A stretch of DNA of 21,205 nt. Origin: Stentor coeruleus. Lineage: Eukaryota; Ciliophora; Heterotrichea; Heterotrichida; Stentoridae. The stretch is taken from assembly GCA_001970955.1 (NCBI GenBank), contig MPUH01001198.1:1-21205 (forward strand), in the 5' to 3' direction. The stretch's first letter is position 1, and the number at the start of each line of letters is the position of its first letter. The translations under genes were made by a program, and so were the position numbers. The notes beneath the pieces are model-generated. The model was not told where the DNA came from, did not search any database, and saw only the letters and a list, made by a program, of their open reading frames with translations. Positions 8,028 to 16,994 of this stretch are shown one piece after another.

Positions 8028-9944
8028 ATGATCAACTTTTATAAATTTCTCAATCAATGTGTGATAGGGCGTGTATTTTCCATCACATTTATAATGAACT
8101 ATTTATCTATATCTCATGAACCTCAAACACTAGGCGCTTCTATCTCAGATATGGACCGCTATAGCAAAGAAATAGTTAGATCAGGAACATGTCTTTCATG
8201 GAAAGATCTATCTGTGAAGTTTAATAAAGGCAAAGAATCCAAAAAAATTTTAAGAAGGTGTAGTGGAATATCATATTCCTCTGAAATTCTAGCAATAATG
8301 GGCTCATCAGGAAGCGGAAAAACATCACTTATAACCTTATTAGCTGATCAATTTACAAGCCACGCTAACTTAAAGTTTACAGGGTCAGTTTACCTAAATG
8401 GTATTCTTTTAGGGAAGAAATACTTTAGTGAATATGTTAAATTTGTAAACCAAGAAAATATCTTGATGCCAACTTTGACAGCTAGAGAAATTATGACTTT
8501 CTCAGCACAATTACAATGCTGTGGTACTAAAAACGAAATAACTGAATATGTTACTCATATAATTGATGAGATGAATATAGGGCAATTTGCTGATAAACTA
8601 ATTGGTGATTTTATGATTAGAGGGTTATCAGGTGGGGAGAAAAAATTAGTTAGTATAGCTAATGAACTTATAGCTCAGCCAAGTGTTTTAATATTAGATG
8701 AACCAACTTCAGGCTTAGACAGTTTTAATGCCTTAAGAGTTATGAAAATTCTCAAACAGCAGGCTTGTCTGGGGAAAAATATAATCATTGCTATACATCA
8801 GCCTAGTAGCGAAATCTTTAATATGTTTGATAGACTAATGCTTTTATCAGGTGGAAAAGTGGTTTTCCAAGCAGAAACTTTAACTGCTTATCCATATTTC
8901 ACAAACATTGATTTTGTATGTCCAACTTCAGTAAATCCATGCGATTTTTTTGACAGGATTTGCTTTGTTAAGAACTTCTTCGCCCCTACAGAAAATGAAA
9001 AGTTTAGAATGCAAGTTCTCCGAAATGCTTATAAAACTATTCAAAAACCTAAAATAGAAGATGAAATAGAAAGACAGACAATATTTCCTAAAAGCCTTGA
9101 TAGGAAAATTATTAAACCAGGGGATTTCTCTAAAATAATAGTACTCATGAAAAGGTCTTTTGTTAATTCTAAAAGACATCCAATGCTTTTCACTCTTCGT
9201 GTTGTTCAAGCTATTGGTATCGCAGGTTTTAATGCTATAATTTTCAATAATATCGGTTATGATTTGATAAGTGTGCAAAACAGAAATGGGCTATTAGCAT
9301 TTACAGTGACTTATGTTTGTCTATTATCAACACAAGTACAGCTCCTAGCATTACATTCAGAGCAAAAACAATATACAAAAGAAATCAAAGAAAACAGTTT
9401 CGGCATACTTCAATACTTTACTGCTAAATTTATCGCAGAACTTCCAGTTCAGATTATGTTTGTCTTTTTGGTATGCTTAATACAATATTTTGCTGTACCA
9501 TTAAACAGTGCAAATGCTGGGAAATTTATGATATTTTTTATAGCAAACTTGCTTTTACATATGATTGGAGCTGGTCTTGGATATTTTTCAGGGGGATTAG
9601 CAAGTAGTTCTGAAGAAGCTTTGATATTAGGAGGGGCTATAGGAATACCTATGATGATGTTTGCAGGGTATTATAGTAATATTGATTCAGTTTTTATTGG
9701 ATTTTCTTGGTTAAAATATTTTTCACCACATAATTATGGTTTTGAAATACTTGTGGTGAATGAATATACTGACCTAAAATTGAATGATGGTATTTTTGAC
9801 CCGATTAAACAATTAAATATTAAAGGGAAAATTAGCACGAATATTGGTGGGTTGGTTGGACTTGAATTTTTTTATATTGGTATAACCTTGGTTATGCTTA
9901 AAATAAAGGAGCAGACTCAAATAAAAAGGAGGGCATTAAGATAA
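8028..9944 (+). CDS. ABCG-family half-transporter (ABC-2 type)
   Basis: A 638-residue reverse-topology half-transporter: nucleotide-binding domain first, membrane domain second. Walker A is G-S-S-G-S-G-K-T (92-99), the Q-loop Gln is in V-N-Q-E-N (142), the signature is L-S-G-G-E (200-204), Walker B plus D-loop is L-I-L-D-E-P-T-S-G-L-D-S (221-232), and the H-loop is I-A-I-H-Q-P-S (His257). About six hydrophobic spans follow from residue 390 to 625, with E-L-P-V-Q typical of ABCG. All catalytic motifs look intact. Such proteins dimerise and export sterols, lipids or xenobiotics; the substrate is not predictable. The first 22 residues are atypical, so Met23 (8094) is an equally possible start. 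Stop is TAA. Confidence 0.94.
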   Translation: MINFYKFLNQCVIGRVFSITFIMNYLSISHEPQTLGASISDMDRYSKEIVRSGTCLSWKDLSVKFNKGKESKKILRRCSGISYSSEILAIMGSSGSGKTSLITLLADQFTSHANLKFTGSVYLNGILLGKKYFSEYVKFVNQENILMPTLTAREIMTFSAQLQCCGTKNEITEYVTHIIDEMNIGQFADKLIGDFMIRGLSGGEKKLVSIANELIAQPSVLILDEPTSGLDSFNALRVMKILKQQACLGKNIIIAIHQPSSEIFNMFDRLMLLSGGKVVFQAETLTAYPYFTNIDFVCPTSVNPCDFFDRICFVKNFFAPTENEKFRMQVLRNAYKTIQKPKIEDEIERQTIFPKSLDRKIIKPGDFSKIIVLMKRSFVNSKRHPMLFTLRVVQAIGIAGFNAIIFNNIGYDLISVQNRNGLLAFTVTYVCLLSTQVQLLALHSEQKQYTKEIKENSFGILQYFTAKFIAELPVQIMFVFLVCLIQYFAVPLNSANAGKFMIFFIANLLLHMIGAGLGYFSGGLASSSEEALILGGAIGIPMMMFAGYYSNIDSVFIGFSWLKYFSPHNYGFEILVVNEYTDLKLNDGIFDPIKQLNIKGKISTNIGGLVGLEFFYIGITLVMLKIKEQTQIKRRALR

Positions 9945-11612
9945 TTAAGTATTATAAGTTTATAGGTTTGTAGTTTAAAATGTTGTGAGAGTGGAATGGT
10001 ATTTTTAAGTTTGTATGAGAAAATTGATTTTAGAATTAGTTTGGAGAATTTAGTGAGATTTTTAGATTGTAATGAATAATATATAATATTAATACTACTA
10101 TTTAAGTACTATATTATAATCATAAAAGTTTAGTATTTTGAGAGCAAATAGCTGTCTGAATCATAATTTTGTTTAGGTGCAAATTATTTTTTTACCTTCA
10201 CACCTGAAAGGCTGAAAACCAAATATTATCCAAAAAATAAAGATAAGTAAATTCCTCTATGTTCTTGAGCCCTTTTTATAATAATAATTTATATAATATT
10301 TTTGATGAAAGTACAAGCCAAATATTAACTAATACAAAGCAAAATTAAATTATACTAATAATAATATCTATCTTAAAAATCAATCAAATTAGCAAGGTCT
10401 AAAATCTTCTCATACTTATCAAAAAAATATTTCTTATCTTCAAACATAGTCTACTTCTTTTTGCATCATGCACCATCAAAGCCTCTTTTCATATCTCCAT
10501 AATTTTTAATATTATCTGCTATAATATTAGAAATGTATAAATGAAAACTGGATTTCGCTTTTAAATATATATAGTAAAAATTCATCTGCAGATTTGCTCA
10601 AATTTTTTTTTGCTAAATGATTTTTACCTTATGAATTAATAGTGAATAATACTAGAAATATATAACTTTTGCATATGTCTAAACTTTAATTTGAATATTT
10701 TTCAGGATGGCTTAAAGGAATTTCTTAAGAGCCTCCAACTACTAGGGTTGTTCGAAACAATTAAATGCTAAGATAGTATAAGTGGTAATATTTTATTATT
10801 AGTTTGGCTTGATTTTATTTTTTTATTAGCATTATTTTAATTAAACTGAAAACTAAGAAGATAAAGATTGTGAATAAGTAGGAATTAAACTAATTATTTG
10901 TAATTTAGGTTTTAGACATTATTAGATAAAAATATATTATATAATAAAAATATCCCTCTTATTGAGTAGTGGAAAATTTTCTGATAAATTAAAAAATGAA
11001 ATTTTTAGTCTCATCTAGTAGTGAAAATCAAAATTATAAATCGAGCAAAGAGATGATGATGTTCTGAAGATTACTATTTTTAGGAAGCTGATGCTGATAC
11101 TACTTATGAGTCTTAAATGAATTATATGCTTGTGAAAGTTTAATTGGGTAAGAAGAATTACTGTATATCGAAATTTCTAATTAAAGAAGAATATGAAAAA
11201 TGCATTCAGTTTTGAACTTACTAGAATGTATTCCAAAGAAAACAATCATTTTTACCTTATTATTAAAGAATTAAATAACTATACTTTAAGCCTAATAAAC
11301 AAATACATTAAAATCTCTATAGCTTATACCTAACAGTAGTTATCATAATAGTTTCATTATTCAATAATCAAATATATTTTTTTTAAGTAAGTACAATGGA
11401 TTTATTACACTTTTAGAGATTTTATGAATCATGATGTATAATCGATTTAGCATATATATATTTTAATCCTAAACACTAAATCTCATCATGAATAAAAAAG
11501 TTTATATAGCTATATAGCAAAGAAGTGACTTGCAAAAAACTAATATCCAGTAAGAAATCCAAAAACTCAAAATACTCTACTTAAAATTAATATTTAACAA
11601 ATAATCATAAAA
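9945..11612. other. Intergenic stretch with decayed gene fragments
   Basis: About 1.7 kb between two + strand genes. 9961-10080 contains no C on the + strand. 10116-10190 is a decayed copy of the 5' end of the RRM gene downstream. Short protein-like scraps around 10990-11215 (open only past several TAA/TAG) may be further relics. No intact gene is seen. Confidence 0.55.
10116..10190 (+). pseudogene. Decayed copy of the RRM gene 5' end, including its intron
   Basis: This block is colinear with 11601-11676. ATAATCATAAAA (10116-10127) is identical to the 12 nt just before the functional start. The start codon itself has become GTT (10128-10130). Exactly as in the gene, AGCTGTCTG follows at the same spacing, then ATC-A-TAATTTT...TAG in place of the 15-nt intron (one base shorter, with the GT donor changed to AT). 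Most differences are C-to-T or G-to-A. The match fades after about 10190. It is a nonfunctional duplicate. Confidence 0.7.
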
Positions 11613-12320
11613 ATGCAACACTCTGAGATCCAGCAGCTGTCTGCATCGTAATTTTTACCTAGTTACAAGCTATTTGTAGGAGGTCTTTCGCCTCACACTA
11701 CACAAGAGTCTTTATTAAGTCACTTTTCTATACTTGGCAAAGTAAAAGACTGTGTGCTGATGGTTGATCGAAATACAGGCAGATCGCGATGCTTTGGGTT
11801 TGTGACAATGGAAGACCAGGATGCTATAGATGCAATATTATCATCAGATCAAATAGTTGATGGTAAAAAAGCTGACTGCAAACGAGCTGTACCAAAAGAA
11901 ACATCCCCAGCTTCACAGCAGCCAATGTTTCGGACAAAAAAAGTTTTTGTTGGTGGTCTTCCATCAGATATCACCGATGAGAGCTTTCGTCAATACTTCG
12001 AACAATTCGGAGCTGTTGAAGATAGTGTTGTTATGTTAGATAGGGACTCAGGCCGACCTAGAGGGTTTGGATTCGTAACTTTTTTTGACGAAGATTCAAC
12101 AGAAAAAGTACTCGAAAATCTTGAAGGTAATCATATCAATGGCAAGTGGATTGACTGCAAAAAAGCTGTACCTAAGCAAATTGCTTCTTACTCAATGTAT
12201 GGATTGAATCAAATGTATGAGCATTGTGGGGCTGAAGAATTCGTCCCAGATGCTTTGCGTCAAGTGCATGAGCACGAACTGGATCAAAGTGAAAAGCACG
12301 AGAGCATTTCTAATAACTAA
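11613..12320 (+). CDS. Two-RRM RNA-binding protein (Musashi/DAZAP1/hnRNP A/B type)
   Basis: Spliced from 11613-11647 and 11663-12320, 230 residues. Exon 1 encodes 11 codons plus two bases; removing the 15-nt intron joins S-A-S to Y-K-L-F-V-G-G-L, the RNP2 motif of RRM1 (15-20). RRM1 RNP1 is R-C-F-G-F-V-T-M (54-61). RRM2 has RNP2 K-V-F-V-G-G-L (105-111) and RNP1 R-G-F-G-F-V-T-F (145-152). Each RRM ends with D-C-K-(R/K)-A-V-P-K, the linker signature of hnRNP A/B, Musashi and DAZAP1 proteins. It should bind single-stranded RNA and act in mRNA processing or translation; target RNAs are unknown. The short C-terminal tail (about 185-230) is acidic/His-rich and lacks the Gly-rich region of animal hnRNP A. 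Stop is TAA. Confidence 0.94.
11648..11662 (+). other. 15-nt spliceosomal intron in the RRM gene
   Basis: GTAATTTTTACCTAG. It contains an in-frame stop if retained. Its removal restores the reading frame and a complete RRM1, which gives strong support. The size and GTAA...TAG form match heterotrich introns. Confidence 0.95.
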
Positions 12321-12808
12321 GGATTATTAGTAAAAAAAAGTTGTCTTAAAATCCTCAATGTTGTAACAAATACTAATAAATAATAGTATTAAGTTTATGA
12401 ATGGAAAAAATCTTTGAATTGTCAAAGGATTGATTGTGGCTTGGGCGATGAAAATAGGATGATTAGTTTAATAGATTTCTTAGGGTCAAAGGAATAAAAA
12501 GTAGTTCATCTTTACAAGGAATTTTTGATGTATATTGTTATAATCATATTCTTCTTATAAAACTGTCATGGGTTTAATCACAGTAACTACACAGTGGAAT
12601 ATGAGTTTTTTTATGTCGAATATGAGATACATTGAAATAAGCTTAAGATTATATTTAAATCCTTAGAACTAATTAAGTTTTTAGGCTAATAAATATCAAT
12701 TTTTAATATTAAAATATTTACTTTTTATTTCTTATCACATTTCGCTCAAGATTACTTATTACACTAACAAATTAGCAAAATTCTAAGAAAAATCAAGTTT
12801 ACTAATTA
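12321..12808. other. Convergent intergenic region
   Basis: No gene seen. 12390-12520 is richer in G than C on the + strand (3' flank of the RRM gene) and 12700-12808 richer in C than G (3' flank of the minus-strand kinase). Confidence 0.55.
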
Positions 12809-14581
12809 TTACGGATACACTTGATCAGAAACAAAAGTCCATCCTAAAATTCTATTGCTATCCGCTGCTAAAAAAGTCCCATAAATCTCTTCAGCAGGGG
12901 TTCCTGTTTTAGGCACTTCGATTTTTTGGATTTTCGGAGGACAAAGTTCCTTTCTATAAACTGAGTTCCAATCAATCCCTTTGAAAAAACGATGCTCCTT
13001 AACTTCATCTGCATCTCGAATTGCCCCAAGTCTTTTCGCAGGGTCTCTTTGCAACAACTACATATCCCTTACATCAATTATCAGTTCCCTAGCTTCTGAA
13101 CTAAGATACGAAGGCATTTTCAGTTTCCCTCTCTGTATATTATTAATAAGTTCATTTTTATCCATAGAAAAATATGGGGGTTTTCCAGCAACCATTTCAT
13201 AAAACAAAACCCCCAGTAAATACCAATCAACAGCTTTTCCATGACCCTGTCTTCTAATAACCTCAGGGGCTAAATAAGCTAAAGACCCACAAAAACTTTT
13301 AGCCTCATAATTATCATGAACTTTTTCTTTACTAAGACCAAAATCAGTAAGTAAAGCATGTCCATCTTCATCAAGGACAACATTATCAGGTTTCAAATCT
13401 CTAAAAATTATATTATGCTTATGAAGCTCTTCAATTGCTAATATAATTTCACATAAATATATCCTAGCTCTATATTCAGTAAAACGCTTTTCTATAGATA
13501 AATGAGACCCTAAGTCTCCACCAGGGCAATAATTCAATATAAGGAATAGTTTGTCAATAGTTTGAAAAGCGAAATTCAAAGTTACAATAAAAGGGTGTTT
13601 CATATAACTTAGGACATTTCTTTCAGTAAGTGCGTATTTTATTAATTTCTGGCTTATAATCTTGTCTTTTTGAAGAACTTTCATTGCATATAATTGGTTT
13701 GTATCTTGTTTACATACTAGAAACACTTCACCAAAACTCCCTTTACCCAATTTTTTCATCACTAAAAACTTGCTTGGGGTAATCTTGTCATAGTTATTCA
13801 TAGTCTTGCTTCTTGAAAGTACCTTCGAAGAATTGTCAAAACTAGGCCCTGCACTGACGATGGTCCTTTTAGAATGTTTTAAAAATGCTTTTTGGACCTC
13901 TTCAGACCCACATTCCTCTGCTGTTTTTCCTTGTATATTCCTAAGTTTAACATCAGGACTTCTAGTTAAAAGCCAAGATACTAAATGATAATTCTCCGAC
14001 ATTGAAGCCATATGTAAAGCTGTATTACCCTGTATATTCTTTTTATTTAAATCAGCCCCTGACCTTACTAACAATTGAGAAATATGTTGATGGCCATGTC
14101 TACAAGCTAAATGTAAAGGTGTTGATAATTCATTATTCTGAGCTTTGACATTAGTGTCTTCACCATAATCTAAAAGGATTTCACATATTTTTAAAAAACC
14201 GAAATTAGCCGCTATGTGTAATAAAGTGTTATTGTTTTCGAATTTGATATTTGTATCAGGATGTGAGTTTATTAGTATATCTTTAGATGTTTTTATGTCG
14301 TTTGAAGTAACTGCTTTGTAGAGAGCTTCTATAGGGCTTTCGGAGATTGTAAAGTTCAGATTATGGCTTTGGAAGGTTTCGAGATGAGGAATTTTTTGGA
14401 TTAGGATTGATTCTCGTCCTTCAGAGATAGAACCGTAGATTGAGTCACCGAAACAGTCTTCAGAGTCAACAGCGATTGAGTCTATTTTTGATGAGGATTT
14501 AGTTTCTTCTTCGGTGAGGCTTTTGTGATTTTGTATAGCGCTTGGGGATTGGGATGTCATTTTAATAATTAGTTTATCCAT
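12809..14581 (-). CDS. Ankyrin-repeat AGC-family protein kinase
   Basis: Spliced from 14581-13073 and 13057-12809, 585 residues. Residues 1-80 look disordered. About three ankyrin repeats follow (about 115-220; for example T-P-L-H-L-A-C-R-H-G-H and N-T-A-L-H-M-A-S). The kinase domain starts near 270: Gly loop G-K-G-S-F-G-E-V (279-286), Lys301, alpha-C Glu320, catalytic F-R-D-L-K-P-D-N with Asp395 (AGC kinases usually have YRD here), DFG 413-415, activation segment S-F-C-G-S (429-433), A-P-E (438-440). L-L-Q-R-D-P-A-K-R-L-G (504-514) spans the splice junction and is typical of AGC kinases. All catalytic residues are present, so it should be active on Ser/Thr. The C-tail ends soon after G-W-T-F and lacks a clear FxxF hydrophobic motif. 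Met1 and Met8 are both possible starts. Stop is TAA. Confidence 0.94.
13058..13072 (-). other. 15-nt spliceosomal intron in the AGC kinase gene
   Basis: On the minus strand GTAAGGGATATGTAG. Retention would end the protein at the intron's own TAG. Removal joins E-L-I-I-D to L-L-Q-R-D-P, a highly conserved AGC kinase segment, so the splice is well supported. Confidence 0.96.
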
Positions 14582-15463
14582 TTATTGTTTAGATGATTTA
14601 AGATTTTTTGTTTGTGATTTTTGGTTTTTGGAAGAGGTTTTTAAGGTTTAGTTTGGAGTGAGATTTGGAGGAGAAATGATGAAAAAGTCGTTAAGAGGAT
14701 ATTTTTATATGGGAAAGTTGTATTGGGGTTAGAGATAGGTTTTGTTGGTTGGTTATGATAAGGAGAAAGGGGGGATTGGGAATTTGTGTTTTGAAGAAGG
14801 ATGAGAATGATTTTTAATTTTTTTAGGGTGTTAAGATGGATTTTTTAATATAGGGGCTGAAAGTGATTAGTTAGAAAATTTTTTTAGGATATGGAGGAAG
14901 GAGGAGATTTTTATTTGGGGATTATTTTAAAATGTGGAGTTGTGGGAAAGTTTGAGTTGGATGAGAAAATAAGAGATTAGCAAGTATTGTTAAATGGATG
15001 TTTAGAAAGTAAATATAGAAGTTTGAATTTTATTTTAGGAATTTGCATGTAGTAGTAAATTTTAAATGCTATTTCCACCTATCCCCATACTAAAATTTTA
15101 TCTTGAATAAAAATCTCTACATCCTTAATGATATTTTCCTATAATTGTAGTGGGAATTACTTTTTTTTTGAAAAAGTTATGGGCTAGCTTTACAAATAAA
15201 TTCTAAAACTACTACATTTAATGCAAGTTTAAACTCTATTTAAAAAATAATCTTAATACTTACAACCTTGCTTACTTTTCAAATAAATTGCTATCACCAA
15301 TACCAAATCTTAAATCTCCATCTAAACTCCTAAATTACCCAATATTCACAATCCTATTACAATAATCCTATGCTCTTTTCACAAACCTTAAAATCCTAAA
15401 ATTCCAATAATCCAAAAACCCATAAAAATTCTTTTAATCCATTTCAACATTATTTTCTAATAA
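14582..15463. other. Divergent promoter region with mirrored strand skew
   Basis: Between the AGC kinase (-) and the patatin-like gene (+). On the + strand 14600-15000 is G-rich and almost C-free (20 G to 1 C in 14641-14700). From about 15060 to 15463 it flips to C-rich and G-poor. The switch point near 15050 divides the two gene flanks. No ORF is supported. Confidence 0.65.
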
Positions 15464-16411
15464 ATGTGGAGAAGAATTATCTTGCTTTTTGCCATAACCG
15501 GAGCATATGCTCTAAATGGTAACTGCAGAGTTCTTGCAATAGCTGGCGGAACAGAACGTGGAGCATATGAAGCAGGGGTAATTTACGGCCTTATAAACAA
15601 TTTGCCTGCAGGCCAAGCTGAATATGATGTAGTAACAGGAGTAGGCATTGGGGCAATAAACGCAATGATCGTAGCGAGCTATCCTCAAGGTCAAGAATCT
15701 CAAGCTGCAGCCAAACTTCAGGCATTTTGGACTAGTTTTACAGCAGGGACTTTATACAGCGATTGGATTGGTGGATTAGTGACAGGTCTTCTTTATGAAT
15801 CTGGACTTTATGATACTGCTCCTATGAAAAAAACTATCAAAAGCCTTTCTCCAGCAACTAAATTCCCAAGATGGTTAGGTGTTGGTTGTACTGATCTTAT
15901 CTCAGGAAATTATGTTTTTTTCAACTCAACCGGACAAACTCTTGCCAATATGCAAACTGCAATTTATGCTAGTGCTAGTGATCCAGGAATTTTCCCACTA
16001 GTAAAATTTAATAACTTCCAACTTGTTTCTGGAGCTATAAAATTCTCAGTCGATATCTTAGATGCAGTAAATGCTTGTTATCAGCTTGGATATAGCCAAC
16101 AGCAAATCATTATCCATTCAGTACTCGGAGCAGGATTAAAGCTTAAAGATGTAGAAGCAATCAATTATAAAACACTCCAAGTGCTTATGAGATACTTTGA
16201 AATTGCTGCTTATAATACTTTTATGCAAGTTCTTGAAGATGCACAACATGATTTCCCACTTGTTGATATGCAATATACGATTTACCCAACTAATGCTTTG
16301 AATCATACATTGTATCCTTATGATTTTACCCCGGCAGAGCTCGCTCAAGAATTCGCACTTGGACAAGCTGATGCGCTTAAGCAGATTAAGATTAGTTTAG
16401 TAACTGAATAG
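15464..16411 (+). CDS. Secreted patatin-like (PNPLA) protein, apparent pseudoenzyme
   Basis: A 315-residue protein with a signal peptide (hydrophobic 5-16, likely cut near Ala16), so it is probably secreted or vacuolar. The patatin fold is recognised by the oxyanion loop G-G-T-E-R-G-A-Y-E-A-G (28-38) and by D-V-V-T-G-V-G-I-G-A-I-N-A (55-67), the nucleophile-elbow region. In active patatins the elbow is GxSxG; here the Ser is Gly61 (codon GGC, one base from AGC). The catalytic Asp of the Asp-Gly motif also appears lost: F-Q-L-V-S-G (185-190) has Ser where D-G is expected. With both dyad residues gone it should not hydrolyse acyl chains and may bind lipid or act as a decoy (inference). Length suits a patatin domain alone. 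Stop is TAG. Confidence 0.88.
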   Translation: MWRRIILLFAITGAYALNGNCRVLAIAGGTERGAYEAGVIYGLINNLPAGQAEYDVVTGVGIGAINAMIVASYPQGQESQAAAKLQAFWTSFTAGTLYSDWIGGLVTGLLYESGLYDTAPMKKTIKSLSPATKFPRWLGVGCTDLISGNYVFFNSTGQTLANMQTAIYASASDPGIFPLVKFNNFQLVSGAIKFSVDILDAVNACYQLGYSQQQIIIHSVLGAGLKLKDVEAINYKTLQVLMRYFEIAAYNTFMQVLEDAQHDFPLVDMQYTIYPTNALNHTLYPYDFTPAELAQEFALGQADALKQIKISLVTE

Positions 16412-16538
16412 ATTTGAAATACTGTAGTAATTATTCATATAATACATATAAAATAGTAGGTTTTTTACTTTTTTAACATAGAAAATCATATCAAAAACCT
16501 ACAAACATTTTTTCTTTTAGCTTTAATAAGCATTATTT
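16412..16538. other. Short convergent spacer
   Basis: A 127-bp AT-rich gap between the 3' ends of the patatin-like and eL24 genes. It must hold both 3' ends; I see no other element. Confidence 0.6.
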
Positions 16539-16994
16539 CTACTTATTCTTTTGTTTGCCTTTAGCCTTTGAAACTTTTGGTCCCTGTGCTTTGGCCTGCC
16601 CTTTCTCGAATTTCTGTCCTTGAGTTGTAGCTTTCTTCTTTTGCCTCTCTTTTATTTCTCTCAATGCTTGATCTCTCATTGCTGCTCTGACTTCAGGCTT
16701 TTCTTCACGCTTACGTTTGATATCATCTAAAGTTGCCCCAACATAAGCTTTCTGAGTCCTTACAACTTTGCGAACTCTACGTTTTTTAACTGTTTCTGCT
16801 CTGCCTTTTTTGTTAAGTCTACGCCAGTCCTGGGTCCAAGTCAATTTCACAGCTTTGATGCGTTGATGGAACAAAGAACGAACTTTTGAGCCAATAAATA
16901 GCTGGATTTTCCCATCTTTTGAAATAAACCTACTTCCTCTGCCTGGCCAAACTTTCATATCACTGAAAGAGCAGGTACCAGTGTTAATCACCAT
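16539..16994 (-). CDS. RPL24: Large-subunit ribosomal protein eL24
   Basis: A 151-residue basic protein. The N-terminal domain has T-G-T-C-S-F-S-D-M-K-V-W-P-G-R-G and F-I-S-K-D-G-K, then L-T-W-T-Q-D-W-R-R-L-N-K-K-G (51-64). This is followed by E-T-V-K-K-R-R-V-R-K and Q-K-A-Y-V-G-A-T-L-D-D-I, which are diagnostic of eukaryotic eL24, and by the K-P-E-V-R-A-A-M-R-D-Q-A helix. A Lys/Ala/Gln-rich tail completes it. eL24 sits on the 60S subunit and contributes to a bridge to the 40S subunit. Length matches the family. TATAA abuts the ATG; stop is TAG. No intron is needed. Confidence 0.96.
   Translation of the reverse strand: MVINTGTCSFSDMKVWPGRGSRFISKDGKIQLFIGSKVRSLFHQRIKAVKLTWTQDWRRLNKKGRAETVKKRRVRKVVRTQKAYVGATLDDIKRKREEKPEVRAAMRDQALREIKERQKKKATTQGQKFEKGQAKAQGPKVSKAKGKQKNK

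Noticed and set aside
10680-10830. SAM-domain-like reading E-F-L-K-S-L-Q-L-L-G-L-F-E with a following S-G-N-I-L-L-L
   Set aside because: It crosses an in-frame TAA, has no start or continuation, and the resemblance is to generic hydrophobic spacing only.
11754-11756. Start of the RRM protein inside RRM1
   Set aside because: The codon is GTG and starting here would cut off RNP2; the spliced start at 11613 gives a complete RRM1.
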